Assembly (NCBI GenBank): GCA_963169105.1
Contig: OY720642.1
Location: forward strand, 80,082,716 to 80,146,715
Direction: 5' to 3'
Length of the DNA: 64,000 nucleotides
Origin: Ceriagrion tenellum
Lineage: Eukaryota > Arthropoda > Insecta > Odonata > Coenagrionidae
How positions within the stretch are numbered: the stretch's first letter is position 1; each line of letters starts with the position of its first letter. Below, one piece after another: positions 11,916 through 23,900 of this stretch. The notes beneath the pieces are model-generated. The model was given only the letters and a program-made list of their open reading frames with translations. It had not been told where the DNA came from and searched no databases. Position numbers and translations under genes: made by a program.

Positions 11916-14117
11916 AAATGCGTCCTCAGTGAGGTAATAGTGCTCTGTGAACGAAGAAGATTTACACCCTCGTTAATCTGTTGTGAACGGTGATAATCGT
12001 CCATAAATTTATCTAACACATTTTATCCCTTCATCTACACTCTGACCAACGGTACATAAGAGGATGCCAATGAATGGCACCATTGAAGTAAAAGCGTTGG
12101 ATTTTCAGCGCTTTCTCGTAGTTAAACAATGGCCGATATTTTTCACCTCTTTATTCGGTGGAAGACTAAGAAGCCACTTTCACTATAATAGGAATTATGT
12201 TAATACGACATCGCATTTTACGCTAACCAAAAGACCAGTGCGCTTATCTTAAGACAAATAATTGTATGACAAAAACAGAGAAATTCATATTTTCATCCAT
12301 GATTGACCATTGAGTATCATCCACTTAATTTTTGATTTGCCCCTATCATCCTCTTAATTTTTTGCCCTTGATCATACATTGTTTTAATTTAATTGGAAAT
12401 AATTTAAATGTCAAAAATGAGCTATGTAAGCTTTCACCTTTTAACCATCCCCAATTCAATTTTCTAGAACCGTAATTCTCACCTCAAGTTTATTACGGTA
12501 AAAGCCGCATTTCAGCTTGTGGTCTTCTCTCTCACGTCGCATTTGCTATTTCCATTTCGGTACAGTTTATGAGAGTCAGCTATGCCAGTGATTATTAATT
12601 ATTATTTCCATTTAATGATTTATTTTTTGATCTAGAAGTTATTCCTCGTTACGGCAATCGATCGCTCTCGTGTGATGTTTTCTTGTTCTTGATATATTGC
12701 CAAGTTTTCTCAATATTAACAGCAAACGACGCTCTCTTCGTTCCTGGATAAAATATGTATCTAATTCAAATATGTTTAAAGTACGAGAATACTGACGATT
12801 GAATTGACCACGCAACTTATGTTTCAAGCCTGCATCAAAAAAGCGGAACATAACTTCTCACGGCATTCTAAAAGATCATCATATTTAGTTTTAATATAAA
12901 TACAAAAGGCGTGGAAAATCTGATGCAGTCAATTCTAGACGGTGCAACTCCGCTATTACATAACCGTAACTCATGTCTAATTCCCTTTTGTTCCTTATTC
13001 CTTAGTACCGATGTCGTATTCCATTCTCACTCCAGCCTCACTAAACTTCAATTTGACATTTTGAAACCACTTTTCCCCTTGTACTCATGGCAATAACTTT
13101 CCGAATCAAGTAAATTTAATCGTTTGGAACTGAATGTATTAATATACTCCAGAAAAAGCTAAAACATACACATCAACTAAGAATTTATTGGGAAACAAGT
13201 ATAGATGTAACTTTGTGTTTGTGTGCCACTTCAGTAAATATTAACCTTTTACGGTTGCAAGTTTTTTATTCAAAACTAAGATACATTTTCACCCGTTCTT
13301 TTAACAATCCCCCCATCCCCGTAAAACGTACCTGTTTACATTAGGACATAGATTAAATATTACCAAAGATGTCGAAATAATTTTAGACGATTTCGTTCAT
13401 TTGAGCCGAAAGCAGAGGTAGCAATTGAATTTATGCTTTTCCTGAGTCTTGATCATGGGTGACTATTTTTGGTTGGGATCGAGAAAAGTTATTCCGATAA
13501 ATATTATTAATTTCGCTCTTTTGAGCAAAAATCAGATTTGTACGAAAATATTATTTCCGCTACCGATAAAGCTCCGGAAGGAAATGGCGGGACTTCATTC
13601 TGAGGCGAATTTCCCCATCGTCGCCTTGCAATTAACGAGTCTATCGACCTTTTTCCCTCATTTCTTGGCCGTTCCCTTTGTTTTCGACTTTAACCGACTC
13701 TCCCTCCCCACAATACCCCCCGCAACAAAAACCCTGAAGTCAGCCCCTAGCCCTTTTTTTTTGCTCCCTCGAGACGCCTCGTCCTCATTTCGCAGACCGT
13801 GCGCCCTCTTGTGAAATCGCTCCAAGTGTTCATCCCACTTTTCCCCTCGACTCAAACCCTCCCTCCAATACATTATTCACTTCCAGCATGCCGAATATCT
13901 CTCTCTTTCTCTCTCTCTCTCTCTCGATATTATCATTTTCTTAAAGTTGGTTGGAGCTATATCTGTTCACGTGCAGATTTGCGTGAAACTTTGTATGCGT
14001 ACATATATTTATTAAAACTAGCTGGGCGCAGCATGCGTTGCAATTCCTCTTTTTCTTTCTACACACAGGCACACACATATTAAGTAGACTCATTTACATG
14101 TACAAAATAAATGAAAG
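11916..14117. other. Unassigned DNA with a CT microsatellite
   Basis: No supported gene. The 121-codon plus-strand frame at 13449-13814 overlaps a minus-strand frame across a low-complexity C/T-rich block and has no motif. Confidence 0.4.
13898..13926. repeat. (CT)n microsatellite
   Basis: Run of CT dinucleotides with one TTT interruption. Simple repeat, expected to vary in length. Confidence 0.9.
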
Positions 14118-14230
14118 ACATCTACTAACCAAAACAGTTATGCACTAATGAGAGCATGGGTTTTCAAAGAATAGTGAGTAGTCATTGATCACCAATACTT
14201 CTACTATGCTTGTGAGCCTCATCTCCATTT
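14118..14230 (+). repeat. Dispersed repeat Y, copy 1
   Basis: About 113 bp match 16149-16260 in the same orientation at roughly 90% by eye. Shared blocks include ACATCTACTAACCAAAACA, ACTAATGAGAGC.TGGGTTTTCAAA, and TAGTGAGTAGTCATTGATCACC followed by ATACTTCTACTATG, compared piecewise. No coding sequence. Confidence 0.8.
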
Positions 14231-14999
14231 TTGAGCCTCATCTCTATTTTGAATTGATATTTTGTAGTCCAATGAATTCCTCGTTCCTACACAGCAATTC
14301 GTAACGCACAAATAATGGCATGAGTTTCCATTCCATGCCATGCTGCGGTTTCCAAGTAAATAAAATATTCTATTGTTGAAATAGTGCAAAAATTTATGAT
14401 TTTCGCGCTTAAAAATCCAATTTTAGGAAAAAGCGAAGTGTACACGAAAATTGTCGCAAGGAGTAAAAAAAGCAAACAAAGAGACCCCTGCACCAAATCT
14501 TATTTTACGTACAAATGAATTACTAACCTTTTAATACAAATTATGTGTTACTGATATGATTTTTTATGCACGTGATTGAGTAACTCGTAAACGATCTGCC
14601 TCGTAGCCTGATTGTCGTTCCTCACTTGTCTGAGAAGCTCGCGTTCCATCACTCATTTGTTGAAACGGCTCGCGCTTCACCTATTTTACAATGAATGTTG
14701 TTATTTAGAAACCTTTGCGAGCGCGCATACAACAGCTCACCAAAGTTTCATCGTAATTTGATGAATGGTAGGGGAACGCATAGAAGAAGAGCAAACAAAC
14801 ATTCATTTTTATAATATTAGATAACATTGATATCACTGTGTTATAATTATTCATTATTACCTAATTTGTTACTTGCTTTGTATTGCTCCGTTATTAAATT
14901 CATAAAGTCTATTTAGTTTATTTTATGTTATATTGAGTATATGTGTAAATACGCATATGTGTAAATTACAACGCCTATAAATGTATTTTTATGTTATTG

Positions 15000-15146
15000 T
15001 TAAACTGCTGCCGAAGACAGCGTAACCAATTGATGACAACCCCCATTACATGTCTCTTCAGGGGTGCCTAATTTCACGAATAAGATTGTATAATGGATTA
15101 TATTGTATAACTAGGTAAGTGGAATAAAATTTATTATTATTATATC
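15000..15146 (+). repeat. Probable LINE 3' tail with (ATT)n end
   Basis: A non-coding segment ends in GGAATAAAATTTATTATTATTATA, the form expected for the 3' end of insect LINEs: an AATAAA-like signal followed by ATT repeats. No RT residues could be read upstream, so the call rests on the tail alone. Confidence 0.35.
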
Positions 15147-15221
15147 AATTAAAGAGTGTAAAAATTGCACCCGTGATCATACCGATTAGGTTTTAGCATT
15201 TGGCTTTATAATATTCTATGA

Positions 15222-15590
15222 GGTTTGAGGCCTAAACCACTGCTGTTCTTCCATTAATAAAAGACACCATTGAAGCTAATTAATCATTAGTCCATTAACA
15301 ATTAAAGTCACAAATCATAGGAAGATATTCCCTCACTAGGTGAGTGCGTCAGTCCGAGTTCAAAGTAAATTAGCCAAAATAATGACCCAAAATGATAACG
15401 AAATTGGAGATGAGAGTGGAATTTTAATGTTGCTTCTTTAAAAGACCCAAATGTATCGAGGAATGATGGTAATAGCTAAGTGTTCAGAGGGTAATTTAGG
15501 CGGCTAACACTGCTATTTTAGTGCTTGACTTTAATTGAATGGCGTAAATTTCGTAATGATTTAATCATTTGTGAGTTTGTTTTCTTCTAA
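15222..15590 (+). repeat. Dispersed repeat Z, copy 1 (inverted partner at 20530-20925)
   Basis: About 370 bp match the reverse complement of 20530-20925. Ordered blocks include GAGGCCTAA, TTAATCATTAGTCCATTAACA, TAAAGTCACAAAT, GTCCGAGTTCAAAGTAAATTAGCC, AATGACCCA, GAATGATGGTAATAGCTAAGTGTTCAGAGG and GTAATGATTTAATC, compared piecewise. There is no open frame and no clear terminal inverted repeat. It is an unclassified interspersed family. Confidence 0.75.
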
Positions 15591-16148
15591 ATGCGAAATA
15601 ATGCATTTATAATGATTTCTTGTTGTTTATAAATATAAAGGTGCCACAACGAATCCATTATTCGATAAAGATGTTCTTCAATATAATTCCACCTAAATTT
15701 CTAATATCGCGCCGATAACTCTAGTCGTCACAAAATTATATTGAATTCATTCCTCTTTATGGCTATACTCAACGGATACTGAGCACTGAGCTTATTAGCT
15801 TCCAGTGGAGCCAACTTTTTGGTTTAATATAAAGGCAAAAATAGTATTTATTCCCGAGGAGTAACCCGTAATCGCGCCCAGCTCTCTTCTTCTCCTTAGA
15901 CTAATTTGAGGGACGGTAATGCTATCCAAAAAAAATTTCTAAAACATTCACACTATCTAACTACACTTAAATATTAGGTTATATAAGAGTACCTGGGAAA
16001 AATATTCACAACAAGCAAAGTAGTAATAGAATATCTTATTTATTTGACTAATTGATTATTATCAAATAAATGGGTCTATCACTGGTTGCCTAACCCTGAA
16101 GTTCTGCTTAGTGTGAAATAACAATATTCATTAATTGCTGAGCAGCAA

Positions 16149-16260
16149 ACATCTACTAACCAAAACAATTATGTACTAATGAGAGCGTGGGTTTTCAAAT
16201 AATAGTGAGTAGTCATTGATCACCTATACTTCTACTATGCGTATGTGCCTCATTTCCATC
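16149..16260 (+). repeat. Dispersed repeat Y, copy 2
   Basis: Partner of 14118-14230. Shorter local similarity also continues between 15893-15955 and 16407-16470 (TTAGACTA.TTTGAGGGACGGTAAT against TTAGACTAGTTTCAAGGGACGGTAAT, compared piecewise), so this neighbourhood is a mosaic of old duplicates. Confidence 0.78.
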
Positions 16261-17205
16261 ATCTCCGTTATATTATAAAAAGGGTGTTACTGAAGCTATG
16301 AGTGCAATTTTGACCTCAATTATGGCAGAGATATTAAATTTCAACTAGAATACATTAAGTAGTTTTACTTTAATCAAGTTGAAATTAAGCTATAAAGAAT
16401 GTAGACTTCTTAGACTAGTTTCAAGGGACGGTAATTGTATCCGAGGAAAAATTCTAATATTTTCACTCCAAAATAGATCTCCCTGCTAGTGTTTTATCGC
16501 CGTCTCCTACTAAGTACACCGGTGTCACGCTGAATTTCAATGCGTACGCGCATAAAAATTTGTAAGTTAGAAACATGCAGCAAGGTAACCCGGAGGAAAG
16601 CCTAAGAGGCATTTATTTGAATTATTCCTCGGATGAGCACCAAATCTCTTTTTACCGCGCAGCATACGACAGATGTTAGAAAGAGGATAAGTGATTTTTA
16701 GTGACATCGACGTTTTTTCATAAGTAAATATTTAAAAAATACCGTAGAACGGTACCGTTAATTATCTTGTGCGAATTACCCCCGTGAAAATAGCCGTACA
16801 GTTTAAAATGTGTGTATCTCACAATCTATATAACTCAAACGTAAATGTGGCAAAATTCTTGCAGACTGTTAGCCACACCAATAAACTGATCAATTGATAC
16901 CAATATCAATAAAATGGGATTTATTTCGTTTTCTCCCTCCTATGGGGCTTATATCATTCCTTCTTACCTGAAATAGACTATGGGAAAAGTTCCAGTAGAA
17001 TATATTGATTCCATTTACTTACTACAAATTGTTTTTCAAGTCGGTTCACATTTATAAAAGATTCTGCTAGCCGTAGCTTTTTTCCCTGAGACCGGAAGAA
17101 AAATGGAATGGTTGTACCCCATTCCTGGATTTCCATTTAGCCCAAGTAAAATGTGGCCAACCGTAAATATCTCCGGTAAATAAGTACGATGGAATCGGTG
17201 TCTGA

Positions 17206-17768
17206 TAGAGATGGGCAATCCCGTTCATTTTTGGGAACTGGTTCGCTCTGGACCGGTACTTTTTGGGACCCGTTCATTTTCACTCATTCATTGTTCCTTT
17301 TTTATTGGTGGTCATGTGTTTTTATTTGGAATATGTTCATGGTGTTTGAAGAATGAAAAAAAAAACTTTAAAATACTAGGTAATGATGGTGTTTAAGAAT
17401 GTTGCATGAAATGAGATGGAAGGTAACATTAACAACTTTATACATGGTTGTGGAAAAAGTTTTCTTTTATAAAAGGAAAAAAAGTACTACTAATAAAATC
17501 GCTGGTATCAGCAGATGAAATTATGGGGTGCTATAAAGAACATCGTATCTCTTAAATATAGGAACAATAGAGCGAAATTTATGACGGTCCGAAAGGAATG
17601 ATGGACCGCAAAGAACGAAGGACTGAAAGGACCAAAAAAGACCAAAAGAAACGATGGAACTACGGACCGAAGGGAACGGTCGTTTCACAGAGGTCGGTCC
17701 TCGGTCCTTCCGTTCAATCCTTGGACCTGTTCCTTCGGACCCGTTCGTTCGCGAACAACCCACCAATA
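17206..17768 (+). mobile_element. hAT-type nonautonomous element with 8-bp target duplication
   Basis: The element is bounded by the direct repeat GTGTCTGA at 17198-17205 and 17769-17776, an exact 8-bp target-site duplication as made by hAT transposases. Ends are TAGAGATGGGC... and ...CCCACCAATA, an imperfect terminal inverted repeat. Subterminal DNA is packed with GACCCGTTC / GAACGGGTC-type palindromic motifs on both sides. It has no transposase; the 100-codon minus-strand frame and its shadow arise from these motifs. A 5'-truncated relative lies at 51264-51681 on the other strand. It would need a transposase in trans. Confidence 0.9.
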
Positions 17769-18100
17769 GTGTCTGACCCCATAATAATGTAATAGTGTTG
17801 CTGTTTGCTGATTCTTGAGCCATTGTAATGGATTACATAAACAATCAAGGACTGCAGCAGTAACTACTGGCCGATTTAGGGATTTTAATTCTAGGGGTGT
17901 ACAAAACCTGCTAGAAGGTAGAAATCATGTTTTTTTCAGGAAATCCATACATCGCCCATGTTAAACGGCTCATGGATTATTCAATCAGTTTTTGTCCCCG
18001 GCACCTTAACCAACCTTATCTTGATCCCCCCCTAATCTCCCATGGTCGTAGGAAACATGCCTCTGTATCTCTTTCCTTTAATAATTTATTGAATTGAAAG

Positions 18101-18266
18101 TGTGGTGTTTCTTAAAAAACTTCTTTATTATACGTCTTCACTGACCAGAAGGACAAGATCAACTCAACTGGAGCAGCTGCTCACATATGACTTACAACTT
18201 TCTTGGCGGGTGCCAAAACAAATGACTATCGTAACTCGCTAAGAGTATTTTCCTAAATATGCTACA
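18101..18266 (-). repeat. 3' LTR (166 bp)
   Basis: Downstream LTR in element orientation. It matches the other LTR over its whole length with substitutions only, no net indel, and has TG...CA ends. Confidence 0.88.
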
Positions 18267-18344
18267 TCTTCCTTGCAAAGATAGATATATATTTCATTTT
18301 TAACAAGATTATTTAATAATATAAAAATGTAGAATCATACAACC

Positions 18345-18704
18345 TCTGGAAAAACTTTTTTAGGTCAGTAAGGAAATGATCAATAGCCTCACCTTCCATT
18401 TGGGATCGCGAGTTAAAGACAAACCGTTCAATTTTGACATTTTTTTAGGATGTTCGTAATCTCCAAATGCCTTCATTACTTTGTCTTAGTTATTCTTCTA
18501 AGCTTCAGTGAGGTTGAACGTATTAAAAAGTTCAACTGCAGCTTCTCCAAAAACGTCCAATAGGATGGAAGCCTTTAACTTACTCGCCTTCGTATTTAGT
18601 CCCGACGCCGTCAGAAAAATTAGGAAGTGTTGCTTAAACTTCCGGAAATTTTCAGTAAAATCTCCCGTGACGTCTAATACTTTTGGTGGTCTTGTGTGAT
18701 CCAT
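18345..18704 (-). pseudogene. Ty3/Gypsy-type gag remnant
   Basis: From the ATG at 18704 the frame reads MDHTRPPKVLDVTGDFTEN, then FRKFKQHFLIFLTASGLNTK and LFNTFNLTEA, stopping at 18498. This follows the capsid N-terminal pattern of Ty3-like gag proteins (a P-x-x-L...G-(N/D)-x-x-E-N-x-x-x-F-K-Q-x-F opening, then Y/F-N-T-F). Beyond the stop, 18497-18345 continues the homology in two frames (KVMKAFGDYEHPKK, then ERFVFNSRSQMEGEAIDHF). The reading frame is thus broken by at least two stops and one frameshift. The nucleocapsid zinc knuckle and all of pol are gone. The ATG sits about 34 bp inside the 5' LTR. The protein would have been the virus-like particle shell; it is not functional here. Confidence 0.82.
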
Positions 18705-18737
18705 TATGAGCTTAGATTCGTAATGTCGACTGCACCA

Positions 18738-18903
18738 TGTGGTGTTTCTTACAAAACTTCTTTACTGTTCGTCTTAACTGACCAGATGTACAAGAGCAAC
18801 TCAACTGGAGCAACTACTCATATATGATTTAATACTTTCCCGGTGGATGCCAAAACAAATGACTGGCAAAACTCGCTAAGCATATTTTCTTAAATTTGCT
18901 ACA
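18738..18903 (-). repeat. 5' LTR (166 bp)
   Basis: Upstream LTR in element orientation. It begins TGTAGCAAATTTAAG on the minus strand and ends CACCACA, followed by the candidate primer-binding site. Confidence 0.88.
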
Positions 18904-18908
18904 GAAAG

Positions 18909-19412
18909 ACGGTATCAATCATCGCTGTGTGAATGAGTTTTCATCTGCTAACCTTTTTACTCTTGGATGGCTTTGCTAGGAGCATTTATTTTAAAAAAAC
19001 ATATAAGCCTCCGCGCAGTCATCTCAATCTAAGGTCTCGTCAATATTTTATCCCATTTTCTCTTTCCCATTCAAGATGACAATTTAATCATTAATGCCAA
19101 AAAGATGCCCTCAATGGCTTGGTTATCAAGTATTCTCGCTGTCTCTGATGGAGGTATCGAGCATAATTGAGCACAAAGGACTGTTTCTTCCTTCCTGTCG
19201 TATGCATTGAAATTGGATTCAATCTGATTGATAATTTATTTCCCGACCAATCACTTCAGATGAACGGTGGATAGCCATGGTATCATTGATGTGGGAACCG
19301 AGGTTCCAATTTAGGATTATGCGTGTGTTCAATCGAACGTGACGTGGTAATTTTTTCATAGAAATAGCGACGGATATATTCTTTTGTGTCAGTCTGTCTC
19401 AAAATTAAAATG
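18909..19412. other. Unassigned DNA
   Basis: Between the LTR element and the mariner remnant. No frame or repeat recognised. Confidence 0.4.
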
Positions 19413-20044
19413 CGAGGTACATCCAGAAAGTATGTTTCGTTTGTATTTCGTGCCACAGCAGCGCTGCTATCGCAGTTTCGCGCATGCGCAGTACTTACCC
19501 TGACCTATTGAGATGGAGTTTACGCCATTATGACGTAGCCGATCATTGTGCTTGCGTCGTGGTTCTTGTTTGAAATGGCGAATAAAATTGAGAATACCGC
19601 CACTCGGGGATGCTTACCAATGGTATTGTTTTGATTCATGACTATTCCCGACCTCACACTGCGCATGTGCCACAACAAGTTTTATAGAACTTAGGTTTGG
19701 TACAATTCAACCATCCTCCATATAGTCTCTGACAAGCAAGTACCTCTCTCCTAGTGACTTCCATCTTTTTTTGCACCTGAAATCGAGCATTGGTTGCAAG
19801 AGATTCAACAATGACGACGATATCAAAGAACATGTTATTACTTGGTTGATATCGCAGGTGACGCCTTTTTCTGAAGACGGAATGTAAAACGCTGGGCCGC
19901 GCTATGAGAAGTACCTACAGAGTGGCGGGAGTTATGTGGATAAATATTGTAAGGTCCGACAATTTTTTCTTTATGAATTTCTACTGACTATATAGCTGTT
20001 TACTTTAGCCTGTCAAACAGAACTTACTTTCTGGATGTACCTCG
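19413..20044 (+). mobile_element. Deleted mariner element with ~30-bp terminal inverted repeats
   Basis: The left end is CGAGGTACATCCAGAAAGTA at 19413. The right end is its reverse complement with a few changes, ending TGTACCTCG at 20044 and followed by TA, the mariner target dinucleotide; the left flank has TG. The plus-strand interior at 19635-19970 can be read, with stops and shifts, as the C-terminal part of a mariner transposase: HDYSRPHTAHVPQQ (cognate of the second catalytic-Asp block HDNARPHTA), HPPYS and a RAMRSTYRVAG-like tail. The N-terminal DNA-binding domain and the first catalytic Asp are deleted. It is nonautonomous and dead, but the ends could once have been mobilised in trans. 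Confidence 0.88.
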
Positions 20045-20529
20045 TATAACCGTGTAACGCAATGGTTGTGTTATACTATAATTATACTATAAGAATACTA
20101 CCAGAAAAATTCTAAATTACTATTCCATTTCCTGGTTTTCTCTGCCAATATATGTTTTCATATTGTATTGGTGCTACGTTTGACTTATATAAGAAGGAAA
20201 ACCATTCGATGCTTCATACGAAAGATGCTTCATACGAAAGAAAGAAGAAATAAGTCCGAAAATAATTACCAAGTTTGAAGGAAACCACATTTCTATTTCT
20301 TAATGGATTTGAATAACCGAGTAAATGAGCTTTTTTAGGTAATCTGATTGAAACTTTACCAAACTCATTCAAGTGAAAGAGCTTATCTGCACTCCTGGAA
20401 TCTCTTTTTGTTGTGTAATGTATTTGATATAGATATTCCAGTAACCATTCTTTAAAATTCGACATGAACTAACTATTTGGTTCTTTGGCAGTTAGCCAAA
20501 TTTGTTTGTTTCAACCTCACTTATTGTTA

Positions 20530-20925
20530 GATTTTACCCTAAATTGCGTACATCACGTGAAAGTGCTCTAAAATTATTGAAGAAGCTCTGAAGTTCATTC
20601 ATGCAAGTACTATTTACTGTGAATTGCCTTTATTATCCTCTGCACACTTAGCTAATGCCATCGTTCCTTGACCCGTTTGAGCCTCTTAAGATAGCAGCAT
20701 TTAACTTCCACCCTTATGACGACTTCCACCCTTCATTGTCTTGCTGGGTCATTAGTACGGCTAATTTACTTTGAACTCGGATTGACGTACTCACCCTGTC
20801 AAAGTACATCTTCCTTTAATTTGTGACTTTAAATGTTACTGGACTAATAATTAATTGACTTCGCTAGAAAATGTGTCTTGTATTTGAGGTAGAGCGATAA
20901 AAGGTCAGCATTAGCTTAGGCCTTA
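20530..20925 (-). repeat. Dispersed repeat Z, copy 2
   Basis: Reverse-complement partner of 15222-15590. The two copies face each other across about 5 kb and are clearly diverged, so this is an old dispersed pair rather than a recent palindrome. Confidence 0.72.
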
Positions 20926-23900
20926 AATTTAATTAAAAAATTACAAAACGCCTTAAATATCGATTATCATGTTCAGTGACCTAATTATGTAATGTCTGCG
21001 GATAAAGGCCATATGGCTCATTTTCTTCTTTCAATCTTACGGAGAGAATTACTTATAGTTCGATAAATTTCCTTTTAGTAATAGTTTGTACATGCTTTGT
21101 TTTGCAGTAGTACACTAAGACTTGTACGCACAATATACGAAAGAGCGATGGAGAGTATTATTGACTTTTGTGCCAGATGCATTTAAAGTAACACGAATTA
21201 TAAGCTTCCCTTCGCATACCAGCATTACGTTTCCTACAATTTGAAACTTTCCCTCTCTTTGCCGAAATAGCCTCTCGGACTTTTCGCAAGCCCAAGGCTT
21301 CTCTCTGTGATAATTTTCGCCATATGCTCAGGGCCATAAAAACAGGAAAATGTCACAGGGATATTCCAAGGTAGTTGTACCGCTTACAAGGGCTGCAATG
21401 AACCGCCTGTAGCTACCGTCTGAAGCTCTATGTCATAAAGAACTGTATACTACTCCAGCCACTCCCGCTGAGCAGGTGGTGCCTTGCAACTTTACATGTG
21501 TGAAAATGTCTCCGAGTCTTCTATGCTTTTTTTAAATACGTCTGTATAACTTCCTACACCATAAATATGTTCACATTATATTACTCAAATGATATTGAAC
21601 TTAACCTTTGGTAAAATTAAATTTTAGATATTATTAGCCTTATAAAGTGCATTAAACATATATAATTCAGAGATCAACATTAATCATGTAACTGATTGAT
21701 ACATCAATAACGATTTACTATGACTTTCAACATTCACAAGGTAAATTAAACTATCACCAAAATAATTTTTGAAAGCCATCATCATAGAATTTTCAAGTAT
21801 TGTAGATGCTTTTTACCTTTCAGGAAGACAAATTCTTGGACTCACAGTCATGATGACGTGGGACGACTTTTTTCTGCTTGTCAATAATGCTATAACCGAT
21901 ACATCAGTGTCTCACAAATATCCCATGCGGGAACTTAACGAAAATTATAAGGTCAAAGGAAATTTGTTGACGAATGTGGGCCAAATGTCACGCTCGACCC
22001 GTTTTTTTCTCTTCACCATACTCGCCTCTTTATACCTCCCTCTCTGTAGAGTGGTCAAAAAATACGTCAATTGTATGCCGTTCCATTTTTGCTGAGTCTT
22101 CAACGACTTTTCGATTACAATGTCCTTCTTAAGCCAGGTTAAAAAGTAAAATAAAGCAGAAATGTGCTCCGCAAGGTTTGTACTTCCTCAAAAGACTTAA
22201 CATACACCTTGAAATAAACACCAAGTGTTAAGGCCTTAGTGGAAGATCGTCATCATTTTAAAATAAACTTGTAACTTCCACTGTTTATATCGAACTTACA
22301 ATGGACTAAAGGCACTTATTGTTAGTAACTTCTGTTCCTTTGTTGAACCTAAGACTTCATGATCAAGACAGCAACTTCGCCTGATATAAGATCTAAACCC
22401 GCAGTCATGTGCTTTCTAGGCTGTTGTGTTATCAACATGTTTTCCGCGGCCGGCTCAACTTAATATTTTCAATGGGCTCCAACATTTTTGAACGTTTGCC
22501 TCTCACGTACTATCAACCTCAAGAGCTGGTATATTGTTTAAAATGCTTAAATAAAATAGGATCAGAAAAAATACGCGAGTACTATCCTGTCATTTTATTA
22601 CCCTGCGCTCGGCGCGCCCATTTTGTTAGCCGAACTCAGGGAGGGATGGTATTATTTTTCCACGTAAATTGAGACATTTCGAGATAAACGGTTGAAATAA
22701 ATCGCGGAAAGAATGGAAAACGATCCTGAGGATAAAATGGGAGGCATAGCACGTCTGAAGTGAAGGAGGAAGTGGAGATGATAAAGCGAGAAGAGGAGGA
22801 GAGAAAGCGATAACCAATGTGGAGGCAGGTTTGCTTTTCCCTTTTGGAGAAAACGAGTCTGGTGGAAGATAAGGCAGACCCAGAGATTTTATTTATTCGA
22901 ATCATGGGGTACTTTGCATTCATCTCCGGCAGCTGTTACGCTCCTTCCGTCAATCTTCACCGCCTCCAACCCGTTTACGATCCTCCTCGTCGCATTATCC
23001 CGTCCTATACCGCTCTCCTTCCAATCCTGCACATACCCCGAGCAAGTATAAAAATCTTTCCGTCGCATTTATAAACCGTAAATTTACCCTCCTGCTTATC
23101 AACCCTTTCAGTCTCATTGCATTTTCTTTTAGCATTCTAGCGAGTATTTATTTAGATTATTTTTTCCAAAAAATATGTCGTTGTGAGTCAATCCACTTCT
23201 TTATAAATATATAAACTGCTAATTATGTAGAATTTCTTTACATTATACCTTCAAATCAGTTTGTATATTCTTTCTGTTCGATATGTGATGTACGCAATTT
23301 ATATGTGAGTGTGGCTAATGTGTAATATGTGCCCTTTTTTCCCATCAATGTTTAGTATTTACTTTATTTCTCTCAAAGCTGCACTAGGATAACTTGCCGC
23401 CAAGGTATTAGCATTATCTTTTCGCCCCCAATTGAGGATCAAATTCTTTTTTTTCATTCTATCACGTGTAAAATAAATTGGCTTAAAGTCCGCAGATTTA
23501 TGGAATGCTTCATCTTCCCTTTATTGTTGCTGAATTTATTAATAATTTACAGAATATATTCCGTGCGTTGGCGTAGTAGGTGAACATTATGGACAAGAAT
23601 TAATTCAAACCATTAATGAGGAAGTTTTTACTCACTCATTGTGGGAGATCGGTCTCCCTGTCAGTTTCTACCCAATGCTAGCTCACCTCTATGTCCCAAA
23701 AACAAGATTGACTAGAACCTTGAAACAGCCGGTTGGTGCTTAGCAAAATATAGTTTATAGATTCGTAACGGGAATCTCACCGCTGAAGGATGGGGAAGCT
23801 AAATACCGGGCTGCGAGCCAGATACTTCATGTTCAACCATTCTCTATTCTGGGTTTTTAAATTGATACATTTTCATTTTCTAATGTCTACTTGAGGTGCG

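Larger units (their letters stand above)
18101..18903 (-). mobile_element. Internally deleted Ty3-like LTR retrotransposon (miniature)
   Basis: A complete but tiny LTR element read on the minus strand. Two LTRs of 166 bp each (18738-18903 upstream, 18101-18266 downstream) begin TGTAGC and end CACCACA. The insertion is flanked by a 5-bp duplication GAAAG (18096-18100 and 18904-18908). Just inside the 5' LTR is TGGTGCAGTCGAC, a plausible primer-binding site because it starts with TGG. Just before the 3' LTR is AAGGAAGA, a plausible polypurine tract. The interior holds only a gag remnant, with no protease, RT or integrase. The LTRs differ at about 26 of 166 positions by eye, so the insertion is old. 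With 803 bp in all it fits the TRIM-like class. Confidence 0.88.
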
